From assembly GCA_964409225.1 (NCBI GenBank), contig CAYPCM010000002.1, positions 1 to 64,000 of the forward strand: DNA of 64,000 nt, in the 5' to 3' direction. Within the stretch, counting starts at the first letter, position 1. The number at the start of each line of letters is the position of its first letter. A program made the position numbers and the translations under genes. Source of the DNA: JACPXH01 sp964409225. Its GTDB lineage: Bacteria; Patescibacteriota; Minisyncoccia; JACPXH01. The notes beneath the pieces are model-generated. The model was not told the origin of the DNA, did not search any database, and saw nothing but the letters and a program-made list of their open reading frames with translations. Of the stretch, positions 24,687 through 33,681 are shown piece after piece.

Positions 24687-27398
24687 TTAAGCCCCATGGC
24701 ATCTCTTATACTTTTTCCCGCTTCCGCACCAGCACGGATCGTTGCGGCCGATTTTTTGCCTGGTTTGAGTGGCGCTGCCTGCGGGACGTGAGGCAGATTC
24801 GCTGCCCTGCGACGCACCTGCCAGCGCGAATTCGCGTGGCCGCTCGGCGCGGGCAGCCGCCGGCTGCGCCGAAACCTGCACGTGAAAAATCGCGTGCACA
24901 AACGTCGCTTGAATCGCCGCTAAGAGTTCGTCAAACAGCCGCCGGCCTTCATTTTTATATTCCACCAAGGGATCCCGCTGGCCGTACGCGCGCAGGCGCA
25001 CCGAATCGCGCAGGTGCTCCATGGCTTCCAAATGCTCCATCCAAAATCCGTCAATAGAACGCAGCAACAGCGCTCGCTCAACATTGCGCAGCACCTCTTT
25101 ACTGACCGCCGCTTCGCGGGCATCGTGCGCCTCTAGCGCTGCCGCAGTCGCGCGCGCGGACACCGCAGCAAGGTTGGGGATTGCGGCCTCGATTTCCTGG
25201 CGCGCCGCGTCCGACACCGGAAAAAGCGCGCACAGGGCCTCGACAAGCTCGGCCTGCCGCCAGCTCGGCGCATCGCCGTCGGCGCCGTGCGCGGCCACGA
25301 TCCGATGCGCTTCACCTTCAATCATCTCACGCACTTTCTCTCGGAGCGTCTCCTCTCCGCTTTCAAGCGCCTCGCGGCGCTTTTTGTAAACCACCTCGCG
25401 GTGCTTGTTCACCACGTCGTCGTATTCCAAGACGTGCTTGCGCACATCAAAGTTGTACCCCTCAATGCGCGCTTGCGCCGCTTCAATGGCGCTGGAAACC
25501 ATCTTTTGCTCAATGGGCTGATCTTCGGGCACGCCGAGCCGCTCCATGAGATTTTTAATTTTCTCGCCGCCGAAAATGCGCATGAGGTCGTCCTCAAGTG
25601 AGACGAAAAAGCGCGTAGCGCCCGGATCGCCTTGCCGACCGGAGCGGCCTCTCAACTGATTATCAATGCGCCGCGCCTCGTGGCGCTCGGTGCCGATGAC
25701 AAGCAAACCCCCGACTTCGCGCACTTTTTGCGCTTCGTCGGGCGAGGGCGGGTTGCCGCCGAGCACTATGTCCACCCCGCGGCCGGCCATGTTGGTCGCC
25801 ACTGTCACTGCGCCATGCCGGCCCGCCTGCGCAATTATCGCGCCTTCACGTTCATGATTCTTAGCGTTCAACACCTCATGTCTGACGCCTTCACGGTTTA
25901 GCATTGCAGACAAACGCTCGTTTTTTTCAATGGAAATGGTGCCGACGAGGACTGGCTGCCCTCTTTCCTGCGCCGCCTTTATGGCTGAAGTAAGTGCACG
26001 CAGCTTGCCTCCTTCGGCTTTATACACGACATCGGGCAAATCCCCGCGAATCATGGGCTTATGCGTGGGGACTGAAACCACTTCGAGTTTGTAAACCTTG
26101 TGAAATTCTTCGGCCGAAGTGGCGGCCGTGCCGGTCATGCCCGCAAGCTTCCGGTACATGCGGAAGTAGTTTTGGAACGTAATCGTGGCGAGGGTCTTGG
26201 ATTCCTTCTGCACCTCAACGCCTTCTTTGGCTTCAATCGCCTGATGCAAGCCGCCCGAGTAGCGCCGCCCCGGCATAAGACGGCCAGTGAATTCATCTAC
26301 AATAATCACCTCGCCTTCTTTGATCACGTAATCTCGATCACGCTGGAAGAGTATCTGCGCCTTGAGCGCTTCTTCTAGATGGTGGACAAACTGAATCGAG
26401 GCCGCGTCGTAAAGGTTGCCCATGTTGAGCATCTTTTCTACCCGCGAGATGCCGGCATCGGTGAGGGAAACCGCGCGCATTTTTTCATCCACCGTAAAAT
26501 CCTCGCCGACATTCAACTTCGGTACCACCCGGCTAAAAACCTCGTAGAGTTTAGTAGATTCGGTGTCGGGCGCGGAGATGATGAGGGGCGTACGCGCTTC
26601 GTCGATGAGAATGGAATCCACTTCGTCCACAATCGCGAAGGTGTGCCCGCGCTGTACCATGTCAGCCATGTCATAAGCCATGTTGTCGCGCAGGTAATCG
26701 AAGCCGAATTCGTTGTTGGTTCCGTACGTGATGTCGGCCTCATACGCCTCTCGCCGCGAGACCGGACGCAAGAATTCATGGACCACCTTAAATCCACCCA
26801 CTACATCCCGCTCGCGGTCCGCTTCGTCGTTTTGGGATTTTGTGCTTGTGGCTTGTCTCGGATTTCGGATTTCGGATTTCGGATTTTGAGCCGAGCGATG
26901 CTCGGCGTCATAAAGATACGCCTGCTCATGATTCAGACACCCAACACTCAACCCCAATGCGGCGTAAATCTGCCCCATCCACACCGCATCGCGCCGCGAG
27001 AGGTAATCGTTGACCGTAACGATATGCACGCCCTTGCCTTCGAGCGCGTTTAGGTAGGCAGAGAGTGTGGCCACGAGCGTCTTGCCTTCGCCGGTCTTCA
27101 TCTCGGCGATCTTGCCTTGATGCAGCGCCATCCCGCCCATAAGCTGCACGTCAAAATGCCGCTGGCCGAGCGTGCGCTTGGCTGCCTCGCGCACCGCGGC
27201 AAACGCCTCCGGCAAAAGATCATCTAACGCCTCGCCTCCCTCGAGTCGCTTCCTGAATTCGCCAGTTTTCTCTTTTAATGCAGAACCTGAAAGCCGCTCG
27301 AAGTCCGCTTCGAGCGCGTTGATTTGCTCCACGATTGGCTGGAGCTTTTTTATGTCTCGATCGTTGGAATCGCCAAAAATGCGGCCAAATAACGCCAT
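24687..27398 (-). CDS. secA: Preprotein translocase ATPase SecA
   Basis: 903 aa, complete. It has the Walker A region MKTGEGKTLVATL, the DEVDSILIDEARTPL block, the preprotein cross-linking domain, NBD2 with TNMAGRGVDIVLGG, and the C-terminal zinc site KIGRNDPCWCGSGKKYKRCH that binds SecB/ribosome. It drives Sec export with SecYEG and SecDF. Around residues 160-195 the product contains QNPKSEIRNPRQATSTKSQN, encoded by tandem CGGATTT repeats (26848-26877) and a GCCGAGCGATGCTCGGC palindrome. This looks like an inserted intergenic repeat that kept the frame. Divergent from the gene at 27563. Confidence 0.96.
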   Translation of the reverse strand: MALFGRIFGDSNDRDIKKLQPIVEQINALEADFERLSGSALKEKTGEFRKRLEGGEALDDLLPEAFAAVREAAKRTLGQRHFDVQLMGGMALHQGKIAEMKTGEGKTLVATLSAYLNALEGKGVHIVTVNDYLSRRDAVWMGQIYAALGLSVGCLNHEQAYLYDAEHRSAQNPKSEIRNPRQATSTKSQNDEADRERDVVGGFKVVHEFLRPVSRREAYEADITYGTNNEFGFDYLRDNMAYDMADMVQRGHTFAIVDEVDSILIDEARTPLIISAPDTESTKLYEVFSRVVPKLNVGEDFTVDEKMRAVSLTDAGISRVEKMLNMGNLYDAASIQFVHHLEEALKAQILFQRDRDYVIKEGEVIIVDEFTGRLMPGRRYSGGLHQAIEAKEGVEVQKESKTLATITFQNYFRMYRKLAGMTGTAATSAEEFHKVYKLEVVSVPTHKPMIRGDLPDVVYKAEGGKLRALTSAIKAAQERGQPVLVGTISIEKNERLSAMLNREGVRHEVLNAKNHEREGAIIAQAGRHGAVTVATNMAGRGVDIVLGGNPPSPDEAQKVREVGGLLVIGTERHEARRIDNQLRGRSGRQGDPGATRFFVSLEDDLMRIFGGEKIKNLMERLGVPEDQPIEQKMVSSAIEAAQARIEGYNFDVRKHVLEYDDVVNKHREVVYKKRREALESGEETLREKVREMIEGEAHRIVAAHGADGDAPSWRQAELVEALCALFPVSDAARQEIEAAIPNLAAVSARATAAALEAHDAREAAVSKEVLRNVERALLLRSIDGFWMEHLEAMEHLRDSVRLRAYGQRDPLVEYKNEGRRLFDELLAAIQATFVHAIFHVQVSAQPAAARAERPREFALAGASQGSESASRPAGSATQTRQKIGRNDPCWCGSGKKYKRCHGA

Positions 27399-27562
27399 GA
27401 TTGACTGTTTAGCGCTCCCAGTGTAACGTACCTCACTGGGTTTTGAAAGACCGCGAGGGTGTCATGCGGAATACCGTAGAACCTCGCTTCGCCTTAAAAT
27501 GACGCGCGAGACTCGCTCTTTACAACCGAATAACGACCAACCGTAACGGAAGGAGGACTGTC

Positions 27563-28489
27563 GTGGAGATGATCGCAACGTGGCGAGAACACGGGCTGCG
27601 GATGATGCAACGCGATGACAATACTGTCCAGGTTCTCGACGACAACGACTGGGCAATCGGCATTGTTCACGACGTAGAGCAACTGGTGGCCGTCTGCCAA
27701 AGCCGCCGCGGGCAACAAATCGCGATCGTGGACACGGTGCGCTTTGGCCGATCGCTCTGGGTGGACGGCTGGCTGCAGTTTGCGATGTTGGACGAACACC
27801 GCTACCACCAGCTGCTGGTATTGCCGGCGCTGCTCGCTCATACCAACCCGCGCCGCGTGCTGATCCTGGGCGGAGGCGACTACCTTGCCGCCTGGCGCGT
27901 GCTCATGCGCCGAGGGATCGAGCGCGTCAAGATTGCGGATTGGGACAAGACTGTCTCCACGCTCGTACTCGAACATTTCTCTGAAATCCGCGAGCTTGGC
28001 GTACACGATGATCCGCGCGTTGACTTTTCAGAGGAACTGGACGTAACCCGGTACCTGCCGAACACCGGCGACAGCTTCGATGTAATCATCGAAGATCTCA
28101 CCGAGCCGGAAACCCTTGAGCAGCTTGTGCCGGGCGCGCTTGGGTATCTTAAGCGCATGCTAAGGCCGGGCGGCGTGCTCGTGGCCCAAGCCGGCGAGCT
28201 TTCGCTCGCTGCAAAACCGCTCGAACAACTCGCCGCTACGGTCAAGCGAGTGCGCGAGTTCTTTCCCTGCGTATGCGTGTACGGCTATCCCATCGAGTCG
28301 TTCTCCTACACGCAGGCCTTCACCGCGGCGTGGAAGGACGCGGAGGTCTCGCCGATCATCTTCGACTGGGAGATAGCGCACCGCTGCACTGCGGCGCTCG
28401 GCAGGCCCGACCGCCCCTTTTACGGACCGGAGATCCAGTTAGCCGCTTTCACGCTCGATCCTACGATCAAACAAGCGATCGGGCTATAG
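27563..28489 (+). CDS. Spermidine-synthase-like aminopropyltransferase/methyltransferase fold protein
   Basis: 308 aa from GTG 27563, supported by AGGAGG 6 bases upstream (ATG 27569 would be 12 away). N-terminal beta domain, then the Rossmann core: VLILGGGDYLAAWRVL replaces the usual GGGDGG...REV motif, VKIADWDKTV sits at the acidic ribose-binding strand, and FDVIIEDLTEPE retains the catalytic Asp. The changed glycine motif makes the polyamine substrate uncertain. A single-gene unit ending at the hairpin 28522-28546. Confidence 0.75.
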   Translation: MEMIATWREHGLRMMQRDDNTVQVLDDNDWAIGIVHDVEQLVAVCQSRRGQQIAIVDTVRFGRSLWVDGWLQFAMLDEHRYHQLLVLPALLAHTNPRRVLILGGGDYLAAWRVLMRRGIERVKIADWDKTVSTLVLEHFSEIRELGVHDDPRVDFSEELDVTRYLPNTGDSFDVIIEDLTEPETLEQLVPGALGYLKRMLRPGGVLVAQAGELSLAAKPLEQLAATVKRVREFFPCVCVYGYPIESFSYTQAFTAAWKDAEVSPIIFDWEIAHRCTAALGRPDRPFYGPEIQLAAFTLDPTIKQAIGL

Positions 28490-28521
28490 CACTAATCGCC
28501 TTGCGCAACCTCAATCCTTAA

Positions 28522-28546
28522 GCGGCCGACCCTTCGGGTCGGCCGC
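28522..28546 (+). terminator. Hairpin terminator
   Basis: GCGGCCGACCC and GGGTCGGCCGC pair around TTC, followed by TGTCTACTTC. It follows the spermidine-synthase-like gene. Confidence 0.75.
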
Positions 28547-28591
28547 TGTCTACTTCATTCTCCTATACTTAAAAACTGCCTAGAAACCCTC

Positions 28592-28627
28592 TTCCTAATT
28601 ATATCACGTACGTGATATAATTAGGAA
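28592..28627. promoter_or_regulatory. Perfect 36-bp palindrome, copy 2
   Basis: Identical in all 36 bases to 20756-20791. No gene starts within 100 bases on either strand, which argues for a structural or repeat role over a single-gene operator. Confidence 0.7.
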
Positions 28628-28633
28628 ACCATA

Positions 28634-28795
28634 TAACGTCATTCCCCCTACGCTCTTCTTGGGCTATACGATTGTTTAGGGATTGCTTCGCCCACCTAAC
28701 TCTTGGCGTCCTATTGGCACGAGGCAATAAACCATCAAGCAGTCCGCCCTCTACTCTCGCAAAAGTTAGGCGGGCTCGCAGTGACGGCATGTGGA
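28634..28795. repeat. GTCATT...GCAGTGACGG-type intergenic repeat
   Basis: Starts GTCATTCCCC and ends CTCGCAGTGACGG, with GGGATTGCTTCGCC in between. The same general pattern recurs at 40893-41062. Elements of this sort are common in bacterial intergenic DNA. There is no gene in this gap (28490-28799). Confidence 0.5.
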
Positions 28796-28799
28796 AGCC

Positions 28800-29201
28800 C
28801 TACCTCCTAAACTTCTTTTTCTCGCGCTTCAACCAAGCAGCCGGTGAAAACGATTTCAAAAACTTGGCGATCCGCGCTCCACGTTCGTAAAGCGCACGGC
28901 GTTTCCCCTTGTACTGGGCAAGCTCTTGCAACACCTCATCGCGCATCCGGTCAATCGCCGTGTATATATCGACTTCTTCTCGCACCACTCGCACCATACC
29001 TCCGGGAAAACGCAAATTCATCTCGGCTTTATACACTTCGCCTTGACGGTGGTGCCGCGTGGTCCGGCCAATTTCCACATACGCTTCTGCTTCATCGCCC
29101 CAGCGGCTAAGAATCCTTTCCAAGCTATCCATCCGCTCGGCCACGTGAGCCGAGATTGAATCAGTAAGTTCAAGGTTTGTCGCCTTCAGCTGAAAACGCA
29201 T
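28800..29201 (-). CDS. Ribosome hibernation-promoting factor / RaiA
   Basis: 133 aa from ATG 29201 (an upstream ATG adds six residues). The beta-alpha-beta fold is clear: RFQLKATNLELTDSISAHVAERMDSL... then AEMNLRFPGG..., IYTAIDRMRDEVLQELAQYK. It binds the small ribosomal subunit and keeps ribosomes inactive in stationary phase. The C-terminal dimerisation domain of long HPF is absent, so this is a short form with a basic tail. Confidence 0.9.
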   Translation of the reverse strand: MRFQLKATNLELTDSISAHVAERMDSLERILSRWGDEAEAYVEIGRTTRHHRQGEVYKAEMNLRFPGGMVRVVREEVDIYTAIDRMRDEVLQELAQYKGKRRALYERGARIAKFLKSFSPAAWLKREKKKFRR

Positions 29202-29352
29202 ACCAATAATACCTACCACTGGAGACGTAAGAATACATCGATTGGTTTCATCTCCATGTTAGCATACGAAGCGAGCCGAGTCGAGAACTTACCACCCGGC
29301 CCAAAACAAACAACCCGCCCGCCAGTCGCGGGTCGGGGTTGTTTTAAAGCGA

Positions 29353-29386
29353 GCCCGTCTCCACACCAAAAGCTGTGAAGACGGGC
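29353..29386 (-). terminator. Terminator after the 17-aa gene
   Basis: GCCCGTCT and AGACGGGC pair around an 18-base loop that itself can pair (CCACA/TGTG). The minus-strand tail is TCGCTTTAAAAC. Confidence 0.65.
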
Positions 29387-29399
29387 GAAACGCTTGATC

Positions 29400-29453
29400 T
29401 CAGCGGCGGCGGCGCTTGGCCGTCTTCTTCGCTGCCCGTCGTTTCTTTGCCAT
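29400..29453 (-). CDS. 17-residue Lys/Arg-rich peptide
   Basis: Reads MAKKRRAAKKTAKRRRR then TGA. Such short Ala/Lys/Arg peptides resemble the tails of histone H1-like proteins and occur as tiny genes in Patescibacteria. It has its own terminator 14 bases downstream and an AT-rich upstream region. The ribosome binding site is weak, so translation is plausible but not certain. A nucleic-acid-binding role is inferred from charge only. Confidence 0.45.
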   Translation of the reverse strand: MAKKRRAAKKTAKRRRR

Positions 29454-29850
29454 TGTCGTATGCCGTGACGCGCTGTTTCGCGGTCGCCCAAAAATCCAAA
29501 ACCGAGAAACACGCTGTTAGGATGTAACGAAAGTCGACCGCGCGAGCGCCGCATTCACTCATTACCGCACGCTCATCGCAAATTACTTTCGTTCGCGTAC
29601 GCGAAAATTATTTTTTTAACTTTCGCGTGCAGTTATGCATTTATTATATAGAACACGCACGCAATAGAAAAGTGTGGATAACTTTCTGTGTAGAAAAAGA
29701 CGAGACGACAGCAAAATTGTTACAGATAGATGCAGAAAACTTGTGAGAAAACATCGCTATCTCAAAACGCAAGGCGCATAACTCAAAATGCAACTTAAAA
29801 CGTAAAGTTTTTCGCTTTGCGCTGTGACTTTGCGTTTTGAGCTTTGAACT
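29454..29850. other. AT-rich gap with one DnaA box and a long imperfect hairpin
   Basis: 29580-29760 is much more AT-rich than its surroundings and contains one perfect DnaA box (TTATCCACA on the minus strand, 29673-29681). A long inverted repeat, CTCAAAACGCAA...TTGCGTTTTGAG (about 29752-29842), precedes the murB stop. With a single box and no dnaA or dnaN nearby, I do not call an origin. Confidence 0.4.
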
Positions 29851-30735
29851 TTACGCTTTCAGATACCGAACTTCTTCTTCCAATTCGATCCCTGTTTTTT
29901 CGTACACTCGCTGTTTGATAAGCAAAATAAGTTGCATAATGTCCCGCGCCGTCGCTGAACCAATATTCACAATAAAGTTTGCATGCTTCCGGGATACTTC
30001 CGCCCCGCCTACCCGCACGCCCTTAAGACCACATTCGTCAATAAGCTTGCCGGCCAGCTGCTTAGCAGAAGGGTTTTTGAAAATACACCCCTCTGAACGG
30101 TCGCCGAGCGGCTGATGAGCACATCGGGCGGCCATCACTCGCTGTATTTCCGCAGTAATTGACGCTGGATCATTGTCTGTTTTGAGCTGAAAGACGCCCC
30201 GGAATATAACCGTCCCCGGCCATTCCTTAAAATTCGACCAACGGTAGCGAAATTGAACTTCCGGAGGCGCGAGAATAGTAGGGTCAGACCCTCCTATGAC
30301 GCCAGCTGATCCGATCACCGTTACCTCACGAATGAACTCTCCGGTGGCGTGACCAAATGCCCCGGCATTGCCGAAGATCGCCCCGCCCACGGTCCCGGGC
30401 AGTCCCGCCGCCCACTCGAACCCCGTAAGTCCTGCTTTTGCCGCTTCCTGCACGACCCGGCCCATCGGCACGCCTGCGCCGACAGTCACGCTCCCGTCTG
30501 ATTGCATCTCAAAATCAGTATTCTCGACTTTGATGACGAGCCCGGGAAACCCCTCGTCAGCCGCAAGCACATTCGTGCCTCCGCCCAATACGAACACGGG
30601 CATACTGCGTGCTTCAGCCCATGAAAGCGCCTCGGCCGCTTCTTCGCTGGAACGAACCCGCGCAAAAAACCGCGCCGGCCCGCCGACGCGGAAAGTGGTA
30701 AGGGGAACGAGAGAAATATTCTCCTGAATGTGCAT
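29851..30735 (-). CDS. murB: UDP-N-acetylenolpyruvoylglucosamine reductase MurB
   Basis: 294 aa from ATG 30735, which gives the standard N terminus (NISLVPLTTFRVGGPA). The FAD-binding region VLGGGTNVL is at about 50-58, and AAGLPGTVGGAIFGNAGAFG is at about 108-127. The catalytic stretch reads DRSEGCIFKNP, with Cys in the position of the Ser that protonates the intermediate in E. coli; Cys is common there in other bacteria. It makes UDP-MurNAc in the step before MurC. Confidence 0.94.
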   Translation of the reverse strand: MHIQENISLVPLTTFRVGGPARFFARVRSSEEAAEALSWAEARSMPVFVLGGGTNVLAADEGFPGLVIKVENTDFEMQSDGSVTVGAGVPMGRVVQEAAKAGLTGFEWAAGLPGTVGGAIFGNAGAFGHATGEFIREVTVIGSAGVIGGSDPTILAPPEVQFRYRWSNFKEWPGTVIFRGVFQLKTDNDPASITAEIQRVMAARCAHQPLGDRSEGCIFKNPSAKQLAGKLIDECGLKGVRVGGAEVSRKHANFIVNIGSATARDIMQLILLIKQRVYEKTGIELEEEVRYLKA

Positions 30736-30785
30736 GAGGAAAACGACACTCGTTACTGTTCGAGCGAGCGAAGCGAGTCGGGAAC

Positions 30786-31051
30786 CTACCATTTACTCCA
30801 CTCACCTCGAATGAGCTTCAGTTTCTTCGCCTGGCTCCAATCTTTTAACTGTCGTTCCCGCCACCGTGCTTGATCAAAATCGTCGTACTCCTCGAGGTAC
30901 ACGACTTTTTGACGCCGTGCCTGGCCGTGTATTTCGAGCCGAGCCCAGAGAGATGCTGCACCCAACGACGGTCTGGTCGCCACGTCATACCGGTGTAGTA
31001 CGTCTCGTCGTTGCACTCGATAATATATATGTACCATTTCCACTGGGCCAT
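30786..31051 (-). pseudogene. GIY-YIG nuclease-domain gene with a frameshift
   Basis: The N-terminal half (WKWYIYIIECNDETYYTGMT, GLGSKYTARHGVKK) is in one frame and the C-terminal half (VVYLEEYDDFDQARWRERQL) in the next. They join at an A5 run (T5 at 30906-30910). Re-reading one A restores a continuous UPF0213-type single-domain GIY-YIG protein of about 88 aa. It is either a lost base, a sequencing error at a homopolymer, or slippage during translation. The Tyr pair and the later Arg/Glu of the family are present. Confidence 0.7.
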
Positions 31052-31052
31052 A

Positions 31053-31108
31053 AGGAAACTTCTCGACTCGTCTCTCTCCGCCAGCCGGCGGATCGAGACT
31101 CGCTCGAA
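31053..31108. repeat. Dispersed palindromic repeat, CTTCTCGAC...GCTCGAAG family
   Basis: CTTCTCGACTCGTC, CGCCAGCCGGCGG palindrome, then GAGACTCGCTCGAAGAAT. Closest relative at 7495-7550 on the other strand. Confidence 0.75.
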
Positions 31109-31121
31109 GAATAATGCCTCA

Positions 31122-33143
31122 TTATCGGGTAATCGCCGCGCCGGTCCGATAAAAATTACGCTCCGCCGTGTTGATGTCAAAAATCGCCTCGGCTCGCCGA
31201 CCAGACGAAAAAAACTGCCCGGCCGTCATCTGAAGCCACCGCTTGCGGCCGGTTGAATCAATCTCGTAGACGCGCGTGTCGCCGACAGCGCGAATCAAGC
31301 GGCTTTCGGCGTAACGATTCAAAATATCCGCCTCAACCTCAATCACTTTTTCAAACCCGAGATGCCGATAAAACGAAAATATCTTGGCCGAAGTGATGTG
31401 CCGCCTGAAGCCGGCTTTAACGATCCACACCTTAAAGTCGCCGCGCGTCCGTATTAAAGCGCCGTCTGGAATTGTCACTATCGTTTGGGGGGCCGCCTGC
31501 GCCGGCGGTGGCGCCACCGAAACAACCGGAGGAGAGTTGGCAGAAGCAGCGTTTATGTTCACGCTGTCGGTTTTCACGACGGTCGCGCCGCTAGGACCCA
31601 CAATTTCAATCGCGACGAGCCCCGAAAGCCCCGCCGGCACCGTGGCTTCAAGAGCGGTGCCTGACGTTACCACCACGCGATTTGTTTCGAGGCCGTTGAA
31701 AAACACGCGGCTGCCTGGCTGGAAGTTGCGGCCCTCAATACTAAGAATCGTCCCGGTACTGGCCTCAAAGGGCCTCACTGTAGTAATTGTCGGCAATTCA
31801 ACATTGACCATCTGCGCTGTCAGCGTAAATTGCGCCTGCGGCTCTTTGTCCGTAAAACCGACTGTTTTTAACGTATCAAACGCAATCACCTGCACTGATC
31901 GCGCCGCGCTGCCAAGGTCTGGCACAATCAGAGAGCCAACTTCGTCTTTCATTCTGACGGGCTTGATGTCATACCTTCCGTCTGCTTGCTCAATCACTGC
32001 CACCACCCGGAAGAGCGATCCGGTCGGCGCCGCACCCCGAAAGGAAAGCTGCAACGCCCCGCCGCCCCCCACGAAACGGTACGTCCACGCCGCCCAGGGT
32101 GCTGTGCCCTGTGAAATCGCTGCGGTCTGGCCCGAACCAAGAGCGAAAGACGCGTTTGGCGAAATTCGCATCGCGCGCAGATCTTGCTGTTTATACGCAT
32201 AACGGCCCGAACCGGCTGAGGGGCTGTTGATAACGTTAGCGATGGCCCAGTTTTGGAACACATCGGCAAATTTTTCAGCGCTGCCAACCTGTCCGAGCGC
32301 TTCTTCTATGCTGGGAATCCCTGCTTTCGACGACGCGAGTGCGAGGCGCAAAACGCCCTCGCCGTAATGGTCGGCCAGATACTGCGCAAACATCATTACG
32401 ATCCCGTAGTCCTCTGATTGATTAGCCCATTCGGTGAGCGAATCATTCGGTTTTTTCAAAAATCCCTGCACGCGCGACTGCAAGTTCGAACCCTCAAAAG
32501 GAGTGTTATAGCCCACGAGCGTCGTTGCGTATTCGCTGCGCAGTTCATTCAGCCACACCTCGTCGGCGCGGTTGAGCCGCAATTCTTTCTGATTCGAAGA
32601 AATCAAATGCTGGAATTCATGCGCGAGGAAGCTCTTCGAACGACCTATGGTTACGTGGCGCGCATTCAGGTTGATCAGTTCCCGTTCGTTCGATTCCGGA
32701 TCGCGCGATCGGGAAAACAGATCATTCGGGTTAAAGTACCCGCCCGCGCTTTGGTTGAGATTTTCGAGGAGCACGTGGATGCGCGGATCTGCGTCAAGGC
32801 CGGGATTGGGCTCTGATCCGAAAAATGCGCGCTCGCGGGGCGCAATAGTGTTGTCGAACTCCTGAACCAAAGTGTTGAGCGCTTGTTGATACGTCTGCTG
32901 CTCGTTACCCGAAAGATTCATCCAGTACCGATCGTCCACCCAGAAATACACATTGTTGCCCACTGCCCGGAGCGTGGCGGTGAGGGACGTGCGCTTATCC
33001 GCATCAAAGCTCGAATCCACGCTGAAGGTCTGTGTGGCGCCGAGATCAAGAGCGAAGCCAGCGGCCGGCACCGTGAGAACAAAAAAGAGCCCGAGGGAGA
33101 GGGCCGTGCCGATAAATACTTTCGAGCTGCGCCGTCGAAGCAT
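31122..33143 (-). CDS. Secreted metalloprotease-like protein with IPT/TIG domain
   Basis: 673 aa. Signal peptide at residues 1-31 (basic start, FIGTALSLGLFFVLTVP core, AGFA cleavage region). The catalytic-type motif FLAHEFQHLISSNQ (HExxH) lies near 173 and a downstream LNELRSEYA supplies a possible third metal ligand. About 440-525 is an IPT/TIG fold (ILSIEGRNFQPGSRVFFNG). The last 110 residues hold two copies of a surface module seen in Patescibacteria (KVWIVKAGFRRHI, TRVYEIDSTGRKRWL). Probably acts outside the cell or on the surface; substrate unknown. Confidence 0.8.
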   Translation of the reverse strand: MLRRRSSKVFIGTALSLGLFFVLTVPAAGFALDLGATQTFSVDSSFDADKRTSLTATLRAVGNNVYFWVDDRYWMNLSGNEQQTYQQALNTLVQEFDNTIAPRERAFFGSEPNPGLDADPRIHVLLENLNQSAGGYFNPNDLFSRSRDPESNERELINLNARHVTIGRSKSFLAHEFQHLISSNQKELRLNRADEVWLNELRSEYATTLVGYNTPFEGSNLQSRVQGFLKKPNDSLTEWANQSEDYGIVMMFAQYLADHYGEGVLRLALASSKAGIPSIEEALGQVGSAEKFADVFQNWAIANVINSPSAGSGRYAYKQQDLRAMRISPNASFALGSGQTAAISQGTAPWAAWTYRFVGGGGALQLSFRGAAPTGSLFRVVAVIEQADGRYDIKPVRMKDEVGSLIVPDLGSAARSVQVIAFDTLKTVGFTDKEPQAQFTLTAQMVNVELPTITTVRPFEASTGTILSIEGRNFQPGSRVFFNGLETNRVVVTSGTALEATVPAGLSGLVAIEIVGPSGATVVKTDSVNINAASANSPPVVSVAPPPAQAAPQTIVTIPDGALIRTRGDFKVWIVKAGFRRHITSAKIFSFYRHLGFEKVIEVEADILNRYAESRLIRAVGDTRVYEIDSTGRKRWLQMTAGQFFSSGRRAEAIFDINTAERNFYRTGAAITR

Positions 33144-33189
33144 ATGTACATTCTACAAAAAATATCGCGGCTGATCAAGAAAAACAATT

Positions 33190-33277
33190 GGCGGAGACCC
33201 CGGAGGATCTCCGCCCTGTGCGGGAACACGCCCTGCCCAACTCGGCTGGACCAAATTTAGCCGAACCGGGCTGCGTT
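33190..33277 (-). ncRNA. Pentamer-hairpin RNA unit 1
   Basis: Hairpin 33190-33215 (GGCGGAGA/TCTCCGCC), T-rich minus-strand tail (CAATTGTTTTTCTT). 11 of 12 five-base blocks (33218-33277) carry the R-Y step in the fixed phase. Last unit of the block read from the promoter at 33906-33934. Confidence 0.8.
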
Positions 33278-33285
33278 GGAGAATC

Positions 33286-33381
33286 GGCGGCGTTCGCCTG
33301 CAGGCGAACGCCGCCCTGCGCTGGACAACGCCTCACCTTGATATGCCGTGCGCTGCTTAACTCTAGCAAACGGCAGCATGC
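33286..33381 (-). ncRNA. Pentamer-hairpin RNA unit 2
   Basis: Loop-less perfect 30-base palindrome (33286-33315, arm GGCGGCGTTCGCCTG). 10 of 13 blocks fit to 33381. Only 9 bases separate it from unit 1, so the two must share a transcript. Confidence 0.75.
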
Positions 33382-33409
33382 CGGGGAGACGATTCTGAAT
33401 TTGGGATTC

Positions 33410-33522
33410 GGCGAGGCGCTGATCTGCGCCTCGCCCCGTGCGTAGGGAAACCTTGCGACATCCCGCGAAGCGATACTTCACGTAACAAGGCCCTGACGTG
33501 CTCCGCAAGGCGTTGCGGTGTG
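33410..33522 (-). ncRNA. Pentamer-hairpin RNA unit 3
   Basis: Hairpin 33410-33435 (GGCGAGGCGC/GCGCCTCGCC) then CCGTGC. 15 of 17 blocks fit, among the longest runs. Confidence 0.82.
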
Positions 33523-33549
33523 TATCCCAAGAAAGAACAGAATGTGATT

Positions 33550-33655
33550 GACGAAGCCTGTCATTGACAGGCTTCGTCCCGTGCAAAGTCCTGCTGGACT
33601 GGAGCTTACTAGGGCACACACCACTATACTGGAGTGAGCCACACGCCACAAAGCA
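33550..33655 (-). ncRNA. Pentamer-hairpin RNA unit 4
   Basis: Hairpin 33550-33578 (GACGAAGCCTGTCA/TGACAGGCTTCGTC). 12 of 15 blocks fit. Confidence 0.8.
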
Positions 33656-33681
33656 ATGGCGTGATTGTAAAACAGAGTTTT

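Noticed and set aside
29580..29760. Replication origin
   Set aside because: Only one perfect DnaA box and no dnaA, dnaN or gidA nearby.
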